Shown in pieces: positions 1 to 8,937 of a stretch of 64,000 nt of DNA. The notes under the pieces are model-generated. The model worked only from the letters and a program-made list of their open reading frames with translations. It was not told where the DNA came from and did no database searches. The stretch's first letter is position 1. The number at the start of each line of letters is the position of its first letter. Made by a program: the position numbers and the translations under genes. The DNA comes from Priestia filamentosa (GTDB lineage Bacteria; Bacillota; Bacilli; Bacillales; Bacillaceae_H), in NCBI RefSeq assembly GCF_900177535.1, contig NZ_FXAJ01000001.1, positions 558,001 through 622,000 of the forward strand, written 5' to 3'.

Positions 1-912
1 GCTGCCTCGCTTGCTCTGCAAGCGGAAGGGATAGATGCCCTTGTTATTGAAAAAGGGAACATTGTGAACGCAATCTACCATTACCCAACACATCAAACAT
101 TTTTTAGTTCAAGTGCAAAGTTGGAGATAGGTGATGTTCCTTTTATTACAGAAAATCGGAAGCCAAAGCGCAATCAGGCGCTTGCATACTATCGTGAAGT
201 TGTGGAACGTAAACAAATTCGCGTGAATGCGTTCGAAAAAGTCGTTAAAGTGGAAAAGCAATCAAATGGAATGTTTTATGTTTTTACAGATAAGGAAACG
301 TATGAAGCAGAGAAGGTAATCATTGCGACTGGTTACTATGATCATCCAAACTACATGAACGTAAAGGGCGAAGATCTTCCAAAAGTTTTTCACTATTTCA
401 AAGAAGCACATCCATATTACAACTGTGATGTTGTGGTAATCGGAGGGAAAAATTCAAGTATTGATGCATCGCTTGAACTTGTAAAAGCAGGAGCGCGAGT
501 GACAGTGTTGTACCGTGGTGCTGAATATTCACCAAGCATTAAGCCTTGGGTGTTACCAGAGTTTGAAGCCCTTGTTCGCAACGAAACCGTTCAAATGGAG
601 TTTGGCGCGAATGTGAAAGAAATCACGGAATCGCATCTCACATATGTAAAAGGAACAGAAGTTCATAAAATTAAAAATGACTTTGTCTTTGCTATGACAG
701 GATACCATCCAGATCACGCCTTCTTGAATAAGATGGGAGTTAAGCGTGATGAAGAAACTGGTCGCCCGCATTTTAACAGCGAAACAATGGAAACAAATGT
801 TGAAGGAATTTATATTGCAGGTGTCATTGCAGCAGGAAATAATGCAAATGAAATCTTTATTGAAAATGGACGCTTTCATGGAGGTCTTATTGCCAAACAT
901 ATTATTTCATAA
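1..912 (+). CDS. ypdA: YpdA family bacillithiol disulfide reductase (5' truncated by window edge)
   Basis: The reading frame is open from base 1, so the true start and the N-terminal FAD-binding glycine motif lie upstream of the window; 303 codons remain. YpdA (Bdr) is an FAD/NADPH flavoenzyme that reduces oxidised bacillithiol (BSSB) in the cytoplasm. Visible here are the family stretch VIEKGNIVNAIYHYPTHQTFF near the start and a second nucleotide-binding motif VVVIGGKNSSIDASLEL (about residues 144-160 of the visible part). The C-terminal FAD-binding region contains GIYIAGVIAAGN. The bshC gene at 51888 makes the thiol this enzyme recycles. It ends in a bidirectional terminator shared with the convergent asparaginase gene. 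Identification is strong; the function is the family's. Confidence 0.93.
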   Translation, partial: AASLALQAEGIDALVIEKGNIVNAIYHYPTHQTFFSSSAKLEIGDVPFITENRKPKRNQALAYYREVVERKQIRVNAFEKVVKVEKQSNGMFYVFTDKETYEAEKVIIATGYYDHPNYMNVKGEDLPKVFHYFKEAHPYYNCDVVVIGGKNSSIDASLELVKAGARVTVLYRGAEYSPSIKPWVLPEFEALVRNETVQMEFGANVKEITESHLTYVKGTEVHKIKNDFVFAMTGYHPDHAFLNKMGVKRDEETGRPHFNSETMETNVEGIYIAGVIAAGNNANEIFIENGRFHGGLIAKHIIS

Positions 913-938
913 AAAAGGCGAGCATTGTCGCCTTTTTT
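911..938. terminator. Bidirectional terminator between ypdA and ansA
   Basis: A perfect 11-bp stem (A6 then GGCGA at 911-921, TCGCC then T6 at 928-938) encloses a 6-nt loop. It has an A-run on one side and a T-run on the other, so it can end transcription from both convergent genes. Confidence 0.85.
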
Positions 939-1903
939 CATTGAGTAAAATATTGAGAAAGAACTTCGTGATTTGAAGTTGTTTCTAATGCAAGGGCTAG
1001 TTTGATACGAGCTTTCTGACCGTTCAACCCATTAGAAAAAATAATTCCAAGTTCTTTTAGCATTCTTCCACCGCCTTCATATCCGTACACATCTTGTGCA
1101 ATACCATTAAAACAGCGGGAAACAAGCACAATTGGAATGCCTTTTTCAATATACTTTTGAAGCTGCGGTACAGTCTGAGGAGGCATGTTTCCTTGACCAA
1201 GTGCTTCAATAACGAGTCCATCTATTTTAAGAGAAGAGAGAGCTTGGAAAATCTGTTCATCCATCCCTGCATAAGCTTTTAAGAGAATAACATTTTTTTT
1301 CGTCTCTGTAATTGGAAAATGGTCGTGAGATGTTGGAGCATGGTGGAAATTTACTCCACGCTTTGTTACAATTCCAATCGGTCCATACTGAGGACTTTGA
1401 AATGTGGCTACATTACTTGTATGTGTTTTAGTAACGTTAGCTGCAGTATGAATCTCGTCATTCATGACGACGAGAACCCCTTTATCTCCAGCTTCTTTAC
1501 AAAGCGCAACTTCGACAGCTGAAAAAAGATTGTGCGGTCCATCTGCTCCAAGCTCATTGTTTGAACGCATTGCACCCGTTAGTACAATAGGGACGTTTTG
1601 TTGTAGCACAAGATCAAGGAAATATGCCGTTTCTTCAAGTGTATCAGTTCCATGTGTAACAACAACGCCTTCGGCACCATTTTGGATTGCTTCTTCAATC
1701 CCCTGTGCAAGCTGGCGCATATGTGCAAGTGTTACGTGCGGGGATGGGAGACGAAAAATTTCTGAAATTTGAACATCAATTTCAATATCAAATAAACCCG
1801 AAAGATCGCTAAGCGGATGTTTATCACCTGGCTTAACAGCTCCCCTTTGATCTTCTTCCATAGAAATAGTTCCGCCAGTATGGATGATGTGAATCTTTCG
1901 CAT
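938..1903 (-). CDS. ansA: L-asparaginase (type I family)
   Basis: This 321-residue cytoplasmic asparaginase should hydrolyse L-asparagine to aspartate and ammonia. Both family threonine signatures are present: HTGGTIS at residues 8-14, with the nucleophilic Thr, and HGTDT at 84-88. The partner lysine lies in TKTH at 158-161. No signal peptide is visible, consistent with a housekeeping rather than periplasmic type. The ATG is preceded by AGGAGGGAT at a good distance. The gene sits alone on the minus strand between ypdA and prsW; as I recall, B. subtilis has no asparaginase gene at this place. Paralogy is possible, so ansA is a family-level symbol. Confidence 0.88.
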   Translation of the reverse strand: MRKIHIIHTGGTISMEEDQRGAVKPGDKHPLSDLSGLFDIEIDVQISEIFRLPSPHVTLAHMRQLAQGIEEAIQNGAEGVVVTHGTDTLEETAYFLDLVLQQNVPIVLTGAMRSNNELGADGPHNLFSAVEVALCKEAGDKGVLVVMNDEIHTAANVTKTHTSNVATFQSPQYGPIGIVTKRGVNFHHAPTSHDHFPITETKKNVILLKAYAGMDEQIFQALSSLKIDGLVIEALGQGNMPPQTVPQLQKYIEKGIPIVLVSRCFNGIAQDVYGYEGGGRMLKELGIIFSNGLNGQKARIKLALALETTSNHEVLSQYFTQ

Positions 1904-2017
1904 GTTTATCCCTCCTTATGAATTATGAACTAGGAATAGTAAATTCTTTTAACTGAAACCATTCTCAATCACTAATGAACATGGTACGATTAAAAAAAAG
2001 AGAAAAGAGGCGCTTGA

Positions 2018-2692
2018 ATGCTCGCAATCATCTCAGCAGGCATTGCCCCTGGACTGGCGCTTTTGAGCTACTTTTATTTAAAAGATGAGTACGAAACAGA
2101 GCCAATCTCAGTTGTTTTAAAAACATTTATCTTTGGGGCAGTCCTTGTGTTGCCTATTATGTTTATACAGTATGTCATGCAAGAAGAACAAGTGTTGCAA
2201 GGGGCATTTTTAAATTCCTTTCTTACAACTTCATTTTTAGAAGAGTATTTTAAATGGTTTGTACTATACTTTACAATTTTTCAGCATGTGGAATTTGATG
2301 AACACTATGACGGCATTGTATATGGGGCCGCTGTTTCATTAGGCTTTGCTACTGCCGAAAACATCCTTTACCTTGTTGCGAACGGTGTGCAAGACGCTTT
2401 TGCCCGGGCAGTTTTACCTGTCTCGAGTCATGCTCTTTTCGGCGTTGTTATGGGATACTATCTTGGAAAAGGAAAGTTTTTTGGGAAAAGCAGCCGTAGA
2501 AAATGGCTCATATATTCTTTATTTATTCCCATTTTACTTCATGGAATGTACGATTATATCTTAAGAACGATTGATAATTGGATGGTATTAATGATTCCAT
2601 TCATGGTTTTTCTATGGGGGTTAGGGCTATGGAAAGTTAAAAAAGCCAAAAAAACAAAACCACCTGTTAGCGATTTTTTTACTCCTTCTTAA
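2018..2692 (+). CDS. prsW: PrsW intramembrane protease (anti-sigma-W factor RsiW site-1 protease)
   Basis: This 224-residue polytopic membrane protein belongs to the PrsW/YpdC family of CPBP-like glutamic proteases. The family motifs are in order: [14 protein letters not shown] (EE at about residues 75-76), [23 protein letters not shown] (93-115), [14 protein letters not shown] (137-150) and LLHGMYDY (173-180). In B. subtilis PrsW starts the degradation of the anti-sigma factor RsiW in response to envelope stress and antimicrobial peptides. It lies between ypdA and sleB as in B. subtilis. The ATG at 2018 follows AGAGG. A strong 17-bp terminator follows the gene, separating it from sleB. Confidence 0.9.
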   Translation: MLAIISAGIAPGLALLSYFYLKDEYETEPISVVLKTFIFGAVLVLPIMFIQYVMQEEQVLQGAFLNSFLTTSFLEEYFKWFVLYFTIFQHVEFDEHYDGIVYGAAVSLGFATAENILYLVANGVQDAFARAVLPVSSHALFGVVMGYYLGKGKFFGKSSRRKWLIYSLFIPILLHGMYDYILRTIDNWMVLMIPFMVFLWGLGLWKVKKAKKTKPPVSDFFTPS

Positions 2693-2750
2693 AGTGAAAG
2701 ATAAAGTTTAGAAGTTTATGGAAAAAAGATAAATTAAATGATTTTAACAC

Positions 2751-2790
2751 AAAAACCCCTTAAAAGCCCCTGCTTTTAAGGGGTTTTTCT
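2751..2790 (+). terminator. Terminator of prsW
   Basis: A perfect 17-bp stem (2751-2767 with 2772-2788) closes a CCCT loop; its 3' arm ends in a T-run. The A-run on the left means it could also act in the other direction. Confidence 0.9.
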
Positions 2791-2884
2791 TATGAAGGGA
2801 GGGAAAGGTGAGATCTGAATAAAATAGCGGACTTTACAAAAAATACTCTTATCATCAATCAGGTATGATTTAGGAGGGTATAGG

Positions 2885-3856
2885 ATGATTCGGTTTCGTA
2901 AAGTAAGGAATATTTTATTTGTACTATTCATATGTCAATGGGTCTTTATTCCAACTTTTTCTGACAAAAATGTAGCCAAAGCCTTTTCAAATCAAGTAAT
3001 TCAGCATGGAGCTGTTGGTAATGATGTAATAGAGCTACAGTCAAGGTTGCAATATGTGGGATTTTATACTGGACCAATTGATGGAGTATTTGGATGGAGA
3101 ACGTACTGGGCATCAAGAAACTTTCAATATGAATTTGGAATGAAAGTAGACGGATTAGTAGGGCCTGAAATGAAGAGAAAACTTGTTGCTGCAACAAAAT
3201 ATCATGAAGGATATGTAAAAGAGCAAATCCGAAAAGGACGAGATTTTTCACATTATGGAAATGTGCCGCTTGATCAACAGACAAAAAAAGGAAAAAGTGA
3301 ATCAAAAGGAGGCGGACAGGCTGGCGGAGGTGCTGCCAAAGGTGGAACGTCTAAAGGAAGCGCAAATAACGCTGGACAAAAAGGAAGTGGTGGAGCTAAT
3401 GGAAATCAATCATCCCCTGGTGGAAACCAAGGGACACAGCAATCTGCTACAAAAACAGGAAACTCTAATAAACCACAAGCAGCAAATGTTCCTGATGGGT
3501 ATTCACAAAATGACATTAATTTGATGGCCAATGCTGTCTACGGAGAATCTCGAGGTGAACCATATATCGGTCAAGTTGCTGTTGCAGCTGTTATTATCAA
3601 CCGTACAGAAAGCCCATCGTTCCCTGATACTCCAGCAGGCGTCATTTTTGAACCTGGGGCCTTTACAGCGGTTGCTGATGGTCAAATTTGGCTTACTCCA
3701 AACGAAACGGCTAAGAATGCGGTTCTAGATGCTTTAAACGGCATGGACCCAACAGGAAACGCAGAATATTATTTTAATCCAGATACTGCTACAAGTGCAT
3801 GGATATGGTCAAGACCGCAAATTAAGAAAATAGGGAAACATATATTCTGTAGATAA
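2885..3856 (+). CDS. sleB: Spore cortex-lytic enzyme SleB
   Basis: This 323-residue protein has an N-terminal signal segment (about 1-33), a PG_binding_1 domain (about 38-102, beginning IQHGAVGNDVIELQSRL) and a long Lys/Gly/Ser/Asn linker (about 133-200). A C-terminal Hydrolase_2 (SleB) domain follows (about 205-323). The catalytic glutamate is probably E221 in AVYGESRGEP. SleB is a muramic-lactam-specific lytic transglycosylase that degrades cortex on germination. It is normally made in the forespore under sigma-G and exported across the inner forespore membrane. The ATG follows TAGGAGGGTATAGG. The stop is 13 nt before the ypeB start, the usual co-transcribed pair. The low-complexity linker looks longer than in B. 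subtilis SleB (305 residues, from memory). Confidence 0.96.
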   Translation: MIRFRKVRNILFVLFICQWVFIPTFSDKNVAKAFSNQVIQHGAVGNDVIELQSRLQYVGFYTGPIDGVFGWRTYWASRNFQYEFGMKVDGLVGPEMKRKLVAATKYHEGYVKEQIRKGRDFSHYGNVPLDQQTKKGKSESKGGGQAGGGAAKGGTSKGSANNAGQKGSGGANGNQSSPGGNQGTQQSATKTGNSNKPQAANVPDGYSQNDINLMANAVYGESRGEPYIGQVAVAAVIINRTESPSFPDTPAGVIFEPGAFTAVADGQIWLTPNETAKNAVLDALNGMDPTGNAEYYFNPDTATSAWIWSRPQIKKIGKHIFCR

Positions 3857-3869
3857 AGAGGTGAGCAAT

Positions 3870-5216
3870 ATGTTACGAACAATATTGATTTGTATCCTTT
3901 CTATTGGGATTATAGGTGTTGGGTATTGGGGGTACCAAGAACATAAAGAAAAAACAGCAGTTCTTTTGCAAGCGGAAAATAACTACCAAAGGGCTTTCCA
4001 TGATTTAACGTATGATATGAGCTTATTGAATGACAAAATGGGTTCAACGCTTGCTATGAGCTCAAGAGATCAGCTTTCCCCGGCATTAACGGAAGTTTGG
4101 CGTGTAACATCTGAAGCGCATAGTAACGTTGGACAGCTTCCTTTAACACTTGTTCCTTTCAATAAAACAGAAGAGTTTCTTTCAAATGTTAGCGATTTTT
4201 CGTACCGAGTTGGCGTACGTGATTTAGATAAAAACCCGTTAACAGATGAGGAGTACGGAAGACTAGAAGAGCTTTATAAACAGTCTACAGATATTCAGCA
4301 AGATTTACGGAAAGTACAAAATTTAGTATTAGAAGATAATCTTCGCTGGATGGACGTCGAAATGGCGCTTGCCACTAACGATGCTCAAGCTGACAACACA
4401 ATTATTGATGGTTTGAAGACAGTTGAAAAGAGAGCTGGAGAATATTCAGAGACTGACTTTGGTCCAACAAATGCAAGCAGTGAAGAGGGAAATAAAAACT
4501 TCTCAAAGCTAAAAGGAAAAGAAATTGATGAGAATGAAGCAAGGAAAGTTGCGCGCTCGTTCCTCGAATTAGACAAAAATGCAAAGATTGATGTAACGAA
4601 AAATGGAAATGGAGCAAACTATAAGTTTTACAGCTTACGTATCCAAGAGCCCGGAAAAGAACAAGAAACAAATATGGATATTACGAAAAAAGGTGGTTAT
4701 CCAATTTGGGCTATTCGCCATGTTGATGTAGATAAGCAAAATATCAGCTTGAATAAGGCAATGAATAAAGCGATGAAATTTTTAAAAGATCAAAGATTTG
4801 AAAGTCTTGTGGCATCTGATAGTGCTCAATATGATAATGTAGGAGTTTTTACATTTGTAGAAGAGAGACAAGGAGTTCGTATTTATCCAGATGCTGTAAA
4901 AATTAAAGTTTCACTTGGAGATGGAAGTATTGTCGGATTTTCAGCAGCAGATTTCTTAGCTGCACACCATGACCGTGAAATTCCAAAGCCTGCTCTTAAC
5001 GCTGATGAAGCTAAAAAGAAAATTAATGAAAATGTACTCATCCAAGAAGAAAGACTTGCGATTATTCAAAATGATCTTGGTGAAGAAGTACTGTGCTATG
5101 AGTTTTTAGGAACCATTAATAAAGACACATACCGCATTTTTATTAATGCTGAAAATGGAAACGAAGAAGATGTGAAGAAAATGGATAACACAGAACCAAT
5201 TTATAATGGTGTTTAG
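3870..5216 (+). CDS. ypeB: Germination protein YpeB
   Basis: YpeB is required for SleB to accumulate and be protected in the spore. The 448-residue product starts with a single membrane anchor (MLRTILICILSIGIIGVGYWGY), followed by a helical N-terminal half. The C-terminal half carries PepSY-type repeats, for example around EIDENEARKVARSFLELD and PALNADEAKKKINENV. I chose ATG 3870 because AAAGAGGTGA ends 5 nt upstream and the family begins at the membrane helix. A GTG at 3861 lies inside that ribosome binding site. It forms a bicistronic unit with sleB and ends in its own terminator. Confidence 0.95.
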   Translation: MLRTILICILSIGIIGVGYWGYQEHKEKTAVLLQAENNYQRAFHDLTYDMSLLNDKMGSTLAMSSRDQLSPALTEVWRVTSEAHSNVGQLPLTLVPFNKTEEFLSNVSDFSYRVGVRDLDKNPLTDEEYGRLEELYKQSTDIQQDLRKVQNLVLEDNLRWMDVEMALATNDAQADNTIIDGLKTVEKRAGEYSETDFGPTNASSEEGNKNFSKLKGKEIDENEARKVARSFLELDKNAKIDVTKNGNGANYKFYSLRIQEPGKEQETNMDITKKGGYPIWAIRHVDVDKQNISLNKAMNKAMKFLKDQRFESLVASDSAQYDNVGVFTFVEERQGVRIYPDAVKIKVSLGDGSIVGFSAADFLAAHHDREIPKPALNADEAKKKINENVLIQEERLAIIQNDLGEEVLCYEFLGTINKDTYRIFINAENGNEEDVKKMDNTEPIYNGV

Positions 5217-5246
5217 AAGAGAAAGGGATTCCCTTTCTCTTTTTTG
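5217..5246 (+). terminator. Terminator of sleB-ypeB
   Basis: An 11-bp stem, AAGAGAAAGGG at 5217-5227 and its complement at 5231-5241, is followed by TTTTT. Confidence 0.9.
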
Positions 5247-5333
5247 TTGTTCATGTTTTAGTAGTAATCGGTAAAATATAGTGTATTATCCTGATATATG
5301 AAAACCGAACGGTAACAAGTAGAGAGGAAGAGA

Positions 5334-5996
5334 GTGTTTATGGAGCTGAAGGCTGGAACCTCATTGAGGTTAGAAGAAGTAAACGGAGAAGGAAAGTACT
5401 ATTGCAAAGTTGTTGAGGAAGGAGAAGGATATATTTATATTGATTATCCTATTCATCAAGCAACTAAAAAGAGTGCCTTTCTTCTTATGCCTACAAAATT
5501 AAAAGCTTATTCTATAGAGGAGAATGGAGTGACATACCATTTTTCAACGGAAGTTGTTGGGCGTATAAAAAAGGAAATTCCTATGATACAGCTTCATTAT
5601 AAGGGAAAAGAAAGCTTAGTTAAATACCAGCGACGTGAGTATGTCCGCGTTGATGCAACACTTCCTGCAGCTCTTCACTCTCTAAATGGAGCATTTGAGC
5701 CTTTTACAACAATAACGAAAAACATCAGCGCAAGCGGAGCTCTTTTAGCTGTTAAAGCAAAAGGAGTTTTTTTAAAAAAGGGAGATACAATAAACGTTTG
5801 GCTCGTTTTTGAGCTATCTGATCAATATTATCATATACAAACCGAAGCGGAGGTTATCAATGTTTTGCCCTCTCACATAGAAAAGCAGCATAATGTCGGG
5901 GTGAAGTTTTTAACGCTCGGAGTTAAAGAGAAAGAGGCCCTTATTCGATACACGCTGGAAGTACAGAGAGAACTAAAGAGAAAAGGTCTTCTTTAG
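5334..5996 (+). CDS. ypfA: PilZ-domain c-di-GMP receptor, YpfA/MotI family
   Basis: The 220-residue protein has an N-terminal YcgR-like beta domain (about 1-95) and a C-terminal PilZ domain (about 100-215). The PilZ c-di-GMP signature is visible as YQRREYVRVDATLPA (an RRxxxR-type stretch at about 101-106) and NISASGALL (a [D/N]xSxxG-type motif). In B. subtilis, YpfA (DgrA/MotI) binds c-di-GMP and disengages the flagellar stator. The start is uncertain: GTG 5334 lies 6 nt after GAGG, while ATG 5340 is 12 nt from it. It sits between ypeB and ypfB as in B. subtilis. No TM segment, so probably cytoplasmic and acting at the motor. Confidence 0.9.
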   Translation: MFMELKAGTSLRLEEVNGEGKYYCKVVEEGEGYIYIDYPIHQATKKSAFLLMPTKLKAYSIEENGVTYHFSTEVVGRIKKEIPMIQLHYKGKESLVKYQRREYVRVDATLPAALHSLNGAFEPFTTITKNISASGALLAVKAKGVFLKKGDTINVWLVFELSDQYYHIQTEAEVINVLPSHIEKQHNVGVKFLTLGVKEKEALIRYTLEVQRELKRKGLL

Positions 5997-6071
5997 TTTA
6001 GAATAAAACAAAAATGATTGCCCCATAATGGATAAAGAAATAACCTTTATAGCTTAATGGAGTGATTATAG

Positions 6072-6248
6072 TTGAAAAAAGTAGAACGGGTTCTTTTTAA
6101 GCTTCTTATTATCCAGCTCTTTTGTTTGCTGTTTTCTCAAGCTCTTCTGCGTGTAGAAGCTATCAGCCCATATATTTCAAAAATTCCTCAATACGAAGGC
6201 GTAACAAAAGAGAATATCACAAAAATTGTGGAAACGTTCGACCAGTAA
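6072..6248 (+). CDS. ypfB: Small membrane protein YpfB (DUF5359 family)
   Basis: A 58-codon frame starts at TTG 6072, 6 nt after GGAGTGA. The product has one N-terminal hydrophobic helix (VLFKLLIIQLFCLLFSQALL) and a short polar tail (ISPYISKIPQYEGVTKENI). This matches the small YpfB protein that sits between ypfA and cmk in Bacillus. The function is unknown. The non-ATG start and small size make it easy to miss. It probably shares a transcript with ypfA and is followed by a weak terminator. Confidence 0.8.
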   Translation: MKKVERVLFKLLIIQLFCLLFSQALLRVEAISPYISKIPQYEGVTKENITKIVETFDQ

Positions 6249-6301
6249 GGGAACGTATGATAAGATAAAGAGAGAGTAAACAAGATACTCAAGGAAAGCA
6301 T

Positions 6302-6330
6302 GCAGGAGTGGAAATCCCTGCTTTTTTTTC
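6302..6330 (+). terminator. Terminator-like hairpin after ypfB
   Basis: A short stem GCAGG/CCTGC (6302-6306 with 6317-6321) is followed at once by eight Ts. The stem is short but the U-tract is strong. Confidence 0.6.
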
Positions 6331-6378
6331 GTTCACATATGCACGAATTGAAATTTTAAAATAACTAGAGGAGGACGC

Positions 6379-7059
6379 ATGGAAAAGCACATTTCAATTG
6401 CGATTGATGGACCAGCAGCTGCAGGAAAAAGCACTGTTGCTAAAATCGTCGCTACTAACTTATCTTATATTTATGTTGATACGGGGGCAATGTACCGAGC
6501 CTTAACTTATGAGGCGCAAAGAACAAAAGTAAATCTTCAAAACGAACAAGCCCTAATAGATCTTTTATACACGTTAGATATTACATTAAAGCCTTCTCCG
6601 CAAGGTCAGCTTATCTTTATTAATGGAGAAGATGTAACAGAACAAATTCGTACAAATGAAGTAACAAAAGAAGTATCCATCGTTGCAAAACATGGAGAAG
6701 TTCGTAAAGAAATGGTTGACCGCCAACGCAAGTTAGCAAAAGGCGGTGGAGTTGTAATGGACGGACGCGATATTGGGACCCATGTTCTTCCACACGCAGA
6801 AGTAAAAGTTTTCTTACTTGCTTCAGTAGAAAAAAGAGCGTATAGACGCTATGAAGAAAACAAACTAAAGGGATTTGATTCAGATTTAGAACAGCTTAAG
6901 CTTGATATTGCCAAGCGTGACAAGCTTGATTCTGAACGAGAAGTTTCTCCACTTCGAAAAGCAGAAGATGCAGTAGAAATTGATACAACTTCATTAACAA
7001 TTGAAGAAGTGGTAGCTAAGATTCTTGACCTTGCTGATGAAAGGATCAATGTCTCATGA
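6379..7059 (+). CDS. cmk: (d)CMP kinase (cytidylate kinase)
   Basis: A 226-residue cytoplasmic kinase transferring phosphate from ATP to CMP/dCMP. The P-loop is [12 protein letters not shown] at about residues 11-22, followed by [11 protein letters not shown], part of the CMP-binding region. [20 protein letters not shown] (about 129-148) and the lid region [10 protein letters not shown] are present. The ATG at 6379 follows AGAGGAGG. The gene overlaps plsC by 4 nt (ATGA), suggesting translational coupling. The length matches the family. Confidence 0.97.
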   Translation: MEKHISIAIDGPAAAGKSTVAKIVATNLSYIYVDTGAMYRALTYEAQRTKVNLQNEQALIDLLYTLDITLKPSPQGQLIFINGEDVTEQIRTNEVTKEVSIVAKHGEVRKEMVDRQRKLAKGGGVVMDGRDIGTHVLPHAEVKVFLLASVEKRAYRRYEENKLKGFDSDLEQLKLDIAKRDKLDSEREVSPLRKAEDAVEIDTTSLTIEEVVAKILDLADERINVS

Positions 7060-7637
7060 GCATTTATGGTTTTGCACGTGGGGTAGTAAAGTCCATTTTG
7101 ACCCCGTTATTTCGAGTGGAAATAATTGGTAAAGAAAACATTCCAAAAGATGCAGGCGTAATTGTTTGTTCAAACCATATTTCAAATTTTGATCCTCCTG
7201 TTGTAGGCATGACGTTTCCTCGTCCTGTCTACTTCATGGCTAAAGCAGAGCTTTTTAAAGTTCCTGGTTTGAAAACGTTACTGCCAAAAATCTACGCTTT
7301 TCCTGTTAAAAGAGGGCTTAGCGATCGAGACGCGCTCCGTAAAGGAATTTCTATTTTAAAAGAAGGGAGCGCGCTTGGTCTGTTTCCAGAGGGATCGCGC
7401 AGTAAAGATGGAAAGCTAGGGAAAGGGATGGCAGGTGTCGGCTTTTTTGCTCTTCGTTCAAATGCGGTTATTGTTCCATGTGCCGTTATTGGTCCTTATA
7501 AACCGTTTAAGAAATTACAGGTTGTATATGGTAAACCAATCGATGTGACCGAAATGAGAAAAGAGCGGGTCTCTTCTGAAGAAGTAACGGAAGTTGTAAT
7601 GAAAGAAATCGGTCTTCTGCTCGATAAATATCAATAA
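7056..7637 (+). CDS. plsC: 1-acyl-sn-glycerol-3-phosphate acyltransferase
   Basis: The 193-residue protein carries the HX4D acyltransferase motif as NHISNFD (H41, D46) and the substrate-binding motif FPEGSRS (about 110-116). PlsC acylates lysophosphatidic acid to phosphatidic acid at the cytoplasmic membrane. The start codon overlaps the cmk stop. In B. subtilis the plsC gene lies elsewhere (yhdO) and I do not recall a paralogue after cmk, though this arrangement is common in other Bacillaceae. The symbol is by family; a paralogue may exist outside the window. Confidence 0.9.
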   Translation: MSIYGFARGVVKSILTPLFRVEIIGKENIPKDAGVIVCSNHISNFDPPVVGMTFPRPVYFMAKAELFKVPGLKTLLPKIYAFPVKRGLSDRDALRKGISILKEGSALGLFPEGSRSKDGKLGKGMAGVGFFALRSNAVIVPCAVIGPYKPFKKLQVVYGKPIDVTEMRKERVSSEEVTEVVMKEIGLLLDKYQ

Positions 7638-7654
7638 CATTTAAGGCTTAACAC

Positions 7655-7682
7655 TTGACAAAAAGGGTATATTTATTAGAAG
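7655..7682 (+). promoter_or_regulatory. Possible sigma-A promoter for the S1-homologue gene
   Basis: TTGACA at 7655-7660 is a perfect -35 box; TAGAAG at 7677-7682, after a 16-nt spacer, is a moderate -10 box. It lies in the gap between plsC and the S1-like gene, whose leader then holds two small hairpins. Confidence 0.45.
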
Positions 7683-7779
7683 TTAGAAAAAAGAGGATTT
7701 CTCGTAGATTAGCGAGAAGACAGTATAAATTCAAACTTTTAAATAAGTAAGTTGTTGGTCAACTAAGGAGGTTAAGGCA

Positions 7780-8925
7780 ATGGTAGAAGATATGAATAGT
7801 GTAGAAATTAACAACCTAGAAGTGGGTGCAACAGTTACTGGAACCGTTTCAAAAGTAGAAGAAAAGCAAGTTTTTGTAGAAGTTGAAAACAGCAAAGTAG
7901 ATGGCATTATTCCAATTAGTGAGCTGTCAAGCTTACATATTGAAAAAGCGGAAGATGTGATCGAAGTTGGCGCGAAAATTGAGGCAAAGATTCTTAAAGT
8001 AGAAGATGAAGCTTTAATTTTATCAAAACGTGCTGTTGATGCAGATAAAGCATGGAACGATTTAGAAGAAAAATTAGAATCAAAAGAAGTGTTTGACGTT
8101 GAAGTAAAAGACATTGTCAAAGGTGGCCTTGTTGTTGATATCGGCGTGCGAGGCTTTATTCCAGCTTCTTTAGTAGAAACCTATTTTGTAGAAGACTTTG
8201 AAGATTATAAAGGAAAAACGATGAGCGTAAAAGTGATGGAGCTTGATCGCGAGAAAAACCGCGTTATTCTTTCACATCGTGCTGTTGCAGAAGAGCAGGA
8301 AGTAGCGAAAAAGCAAGAGCTTCTTCATTCTCTTGAAGAAGGGCAAGTTCTTGAGGGGACAGTACAACGCTTAACAGATTTTGGTGCGTTTGTAGATATC
8401 GGTGGCGTTGACGGCCTTGTACACATTTCACAGCTTTCACATACTCATGTTGAAAAACCATCTGATGTTGTTACAGAAGGTGATAAAGTAAACGTTAAAG
8501 TATTGTCTGTTGATAAAGAAAATTCTCGTATTTCACTTTCTATTAAGGATACGCTTGAAGGACCTTGGTCAAACATTAGTGACCGTATTAAACAAGGAGA
8601 TGTCTTAGAAGGAAAAGTGAATCGCCTTGTTTCCTTTGGAGCATTTGTAGAAGTTGAGCCTGGTGTAGAAGGCCTTGTGCATATTTCTCATATTTCAAAC
8701 CAGCATATCGGTACACCACATGAAGTTTTATCAGAAGGCGAAGCTGTTAAGGTGAAAGTTTTAGATGTGAACGAGAATGAAAGACGTTTGTCACTAAGTA
8801 TCCGTGAACTTGAAGAAGGAAAAGGTGCACAAAAAGAAGACTATAGTCAGTATGAGAAAAAAGAAGAATCAACAGGTTTCCAACTTGGAGAAATGATTGG
8901 AGATCAGCTAAAAAAACTGAGATAA
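7780..8925 (+). CDS. ypfD: 30S ribosomal protein S1 homologue with four S1 domains (YpfD)
   Basis: The 381-residue product contains four S1 RNA-binding OB-folds at about residues 13-80, 100-166, 187-255 and 272-341. The last two show the typical LTDFGAFVDIGGVDGLVHISQLS and LVSFGAFVEVEPGVEGLVHISHIS stretches. Bacillus proteins of this type are shorter than the six-domain E. coli S1 and are not essential in B. subtilis. The acidic C-terminal tail ends in QLGEMIGDQLKKLR. The ATG at 7780 follows an AAGGAGG sequence. It occupies the same position between cmk and fni as in B. subtilis. Confidence 0.95.
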   Translation: MVEDMNSVEINNLEVGATVTGTVSKVEEKQVFVEVENSKVDGIIPISELSSLHIEKAEDVIEVGAKIEAKILKVEDEALILSKRAVDADKAWNDLEEKLESKEVFDVEVKDIVKGGLVVDIGVRGFIPASLVETYFVEDFEDYKGKTMSVKVMELDREKNRVILSHRAVAEEQEVAKKQELLHSLEEGQVLEGTVQRLTDFGAFVDIGGVDGLVHISQLSHTHVEKPSDVVTEGDKVNVKVLSVDKENSRISLSIKDTLEGPWSNISDRIKQGDVLEGKVNRLVSFGAFVEVEPGVEGLVHISHISNQHIGTPHEVLSEGEAVKVKVLDVNENERRLSLSIRELEEGKGAQKEDYSQYEKKEESTGFQLGEMIGDQLKKLR

Positions 8926-8937
8926 ATGGTGATGATT

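Noticed and set aside
1937-1985. A Fur- or PerR-like imperfect palindrome (TGAGAATGGTTTCA on the minus strand) between ansA and prsW.
   Set aside because: Too few positions match the 7-1-7 Fur or PerR consensus, and neither neighbour is a typical iron or peroxide regulon gene.
2816-2848. A sigma-G-like promoter for sleB (TGAATA and AATACTC).
   Set aside because: sleB is expected to be sigma-G-dependent, but the spacing of about 20 nt is too long and the -10 lacks both ends of the CATnnTA consensus.
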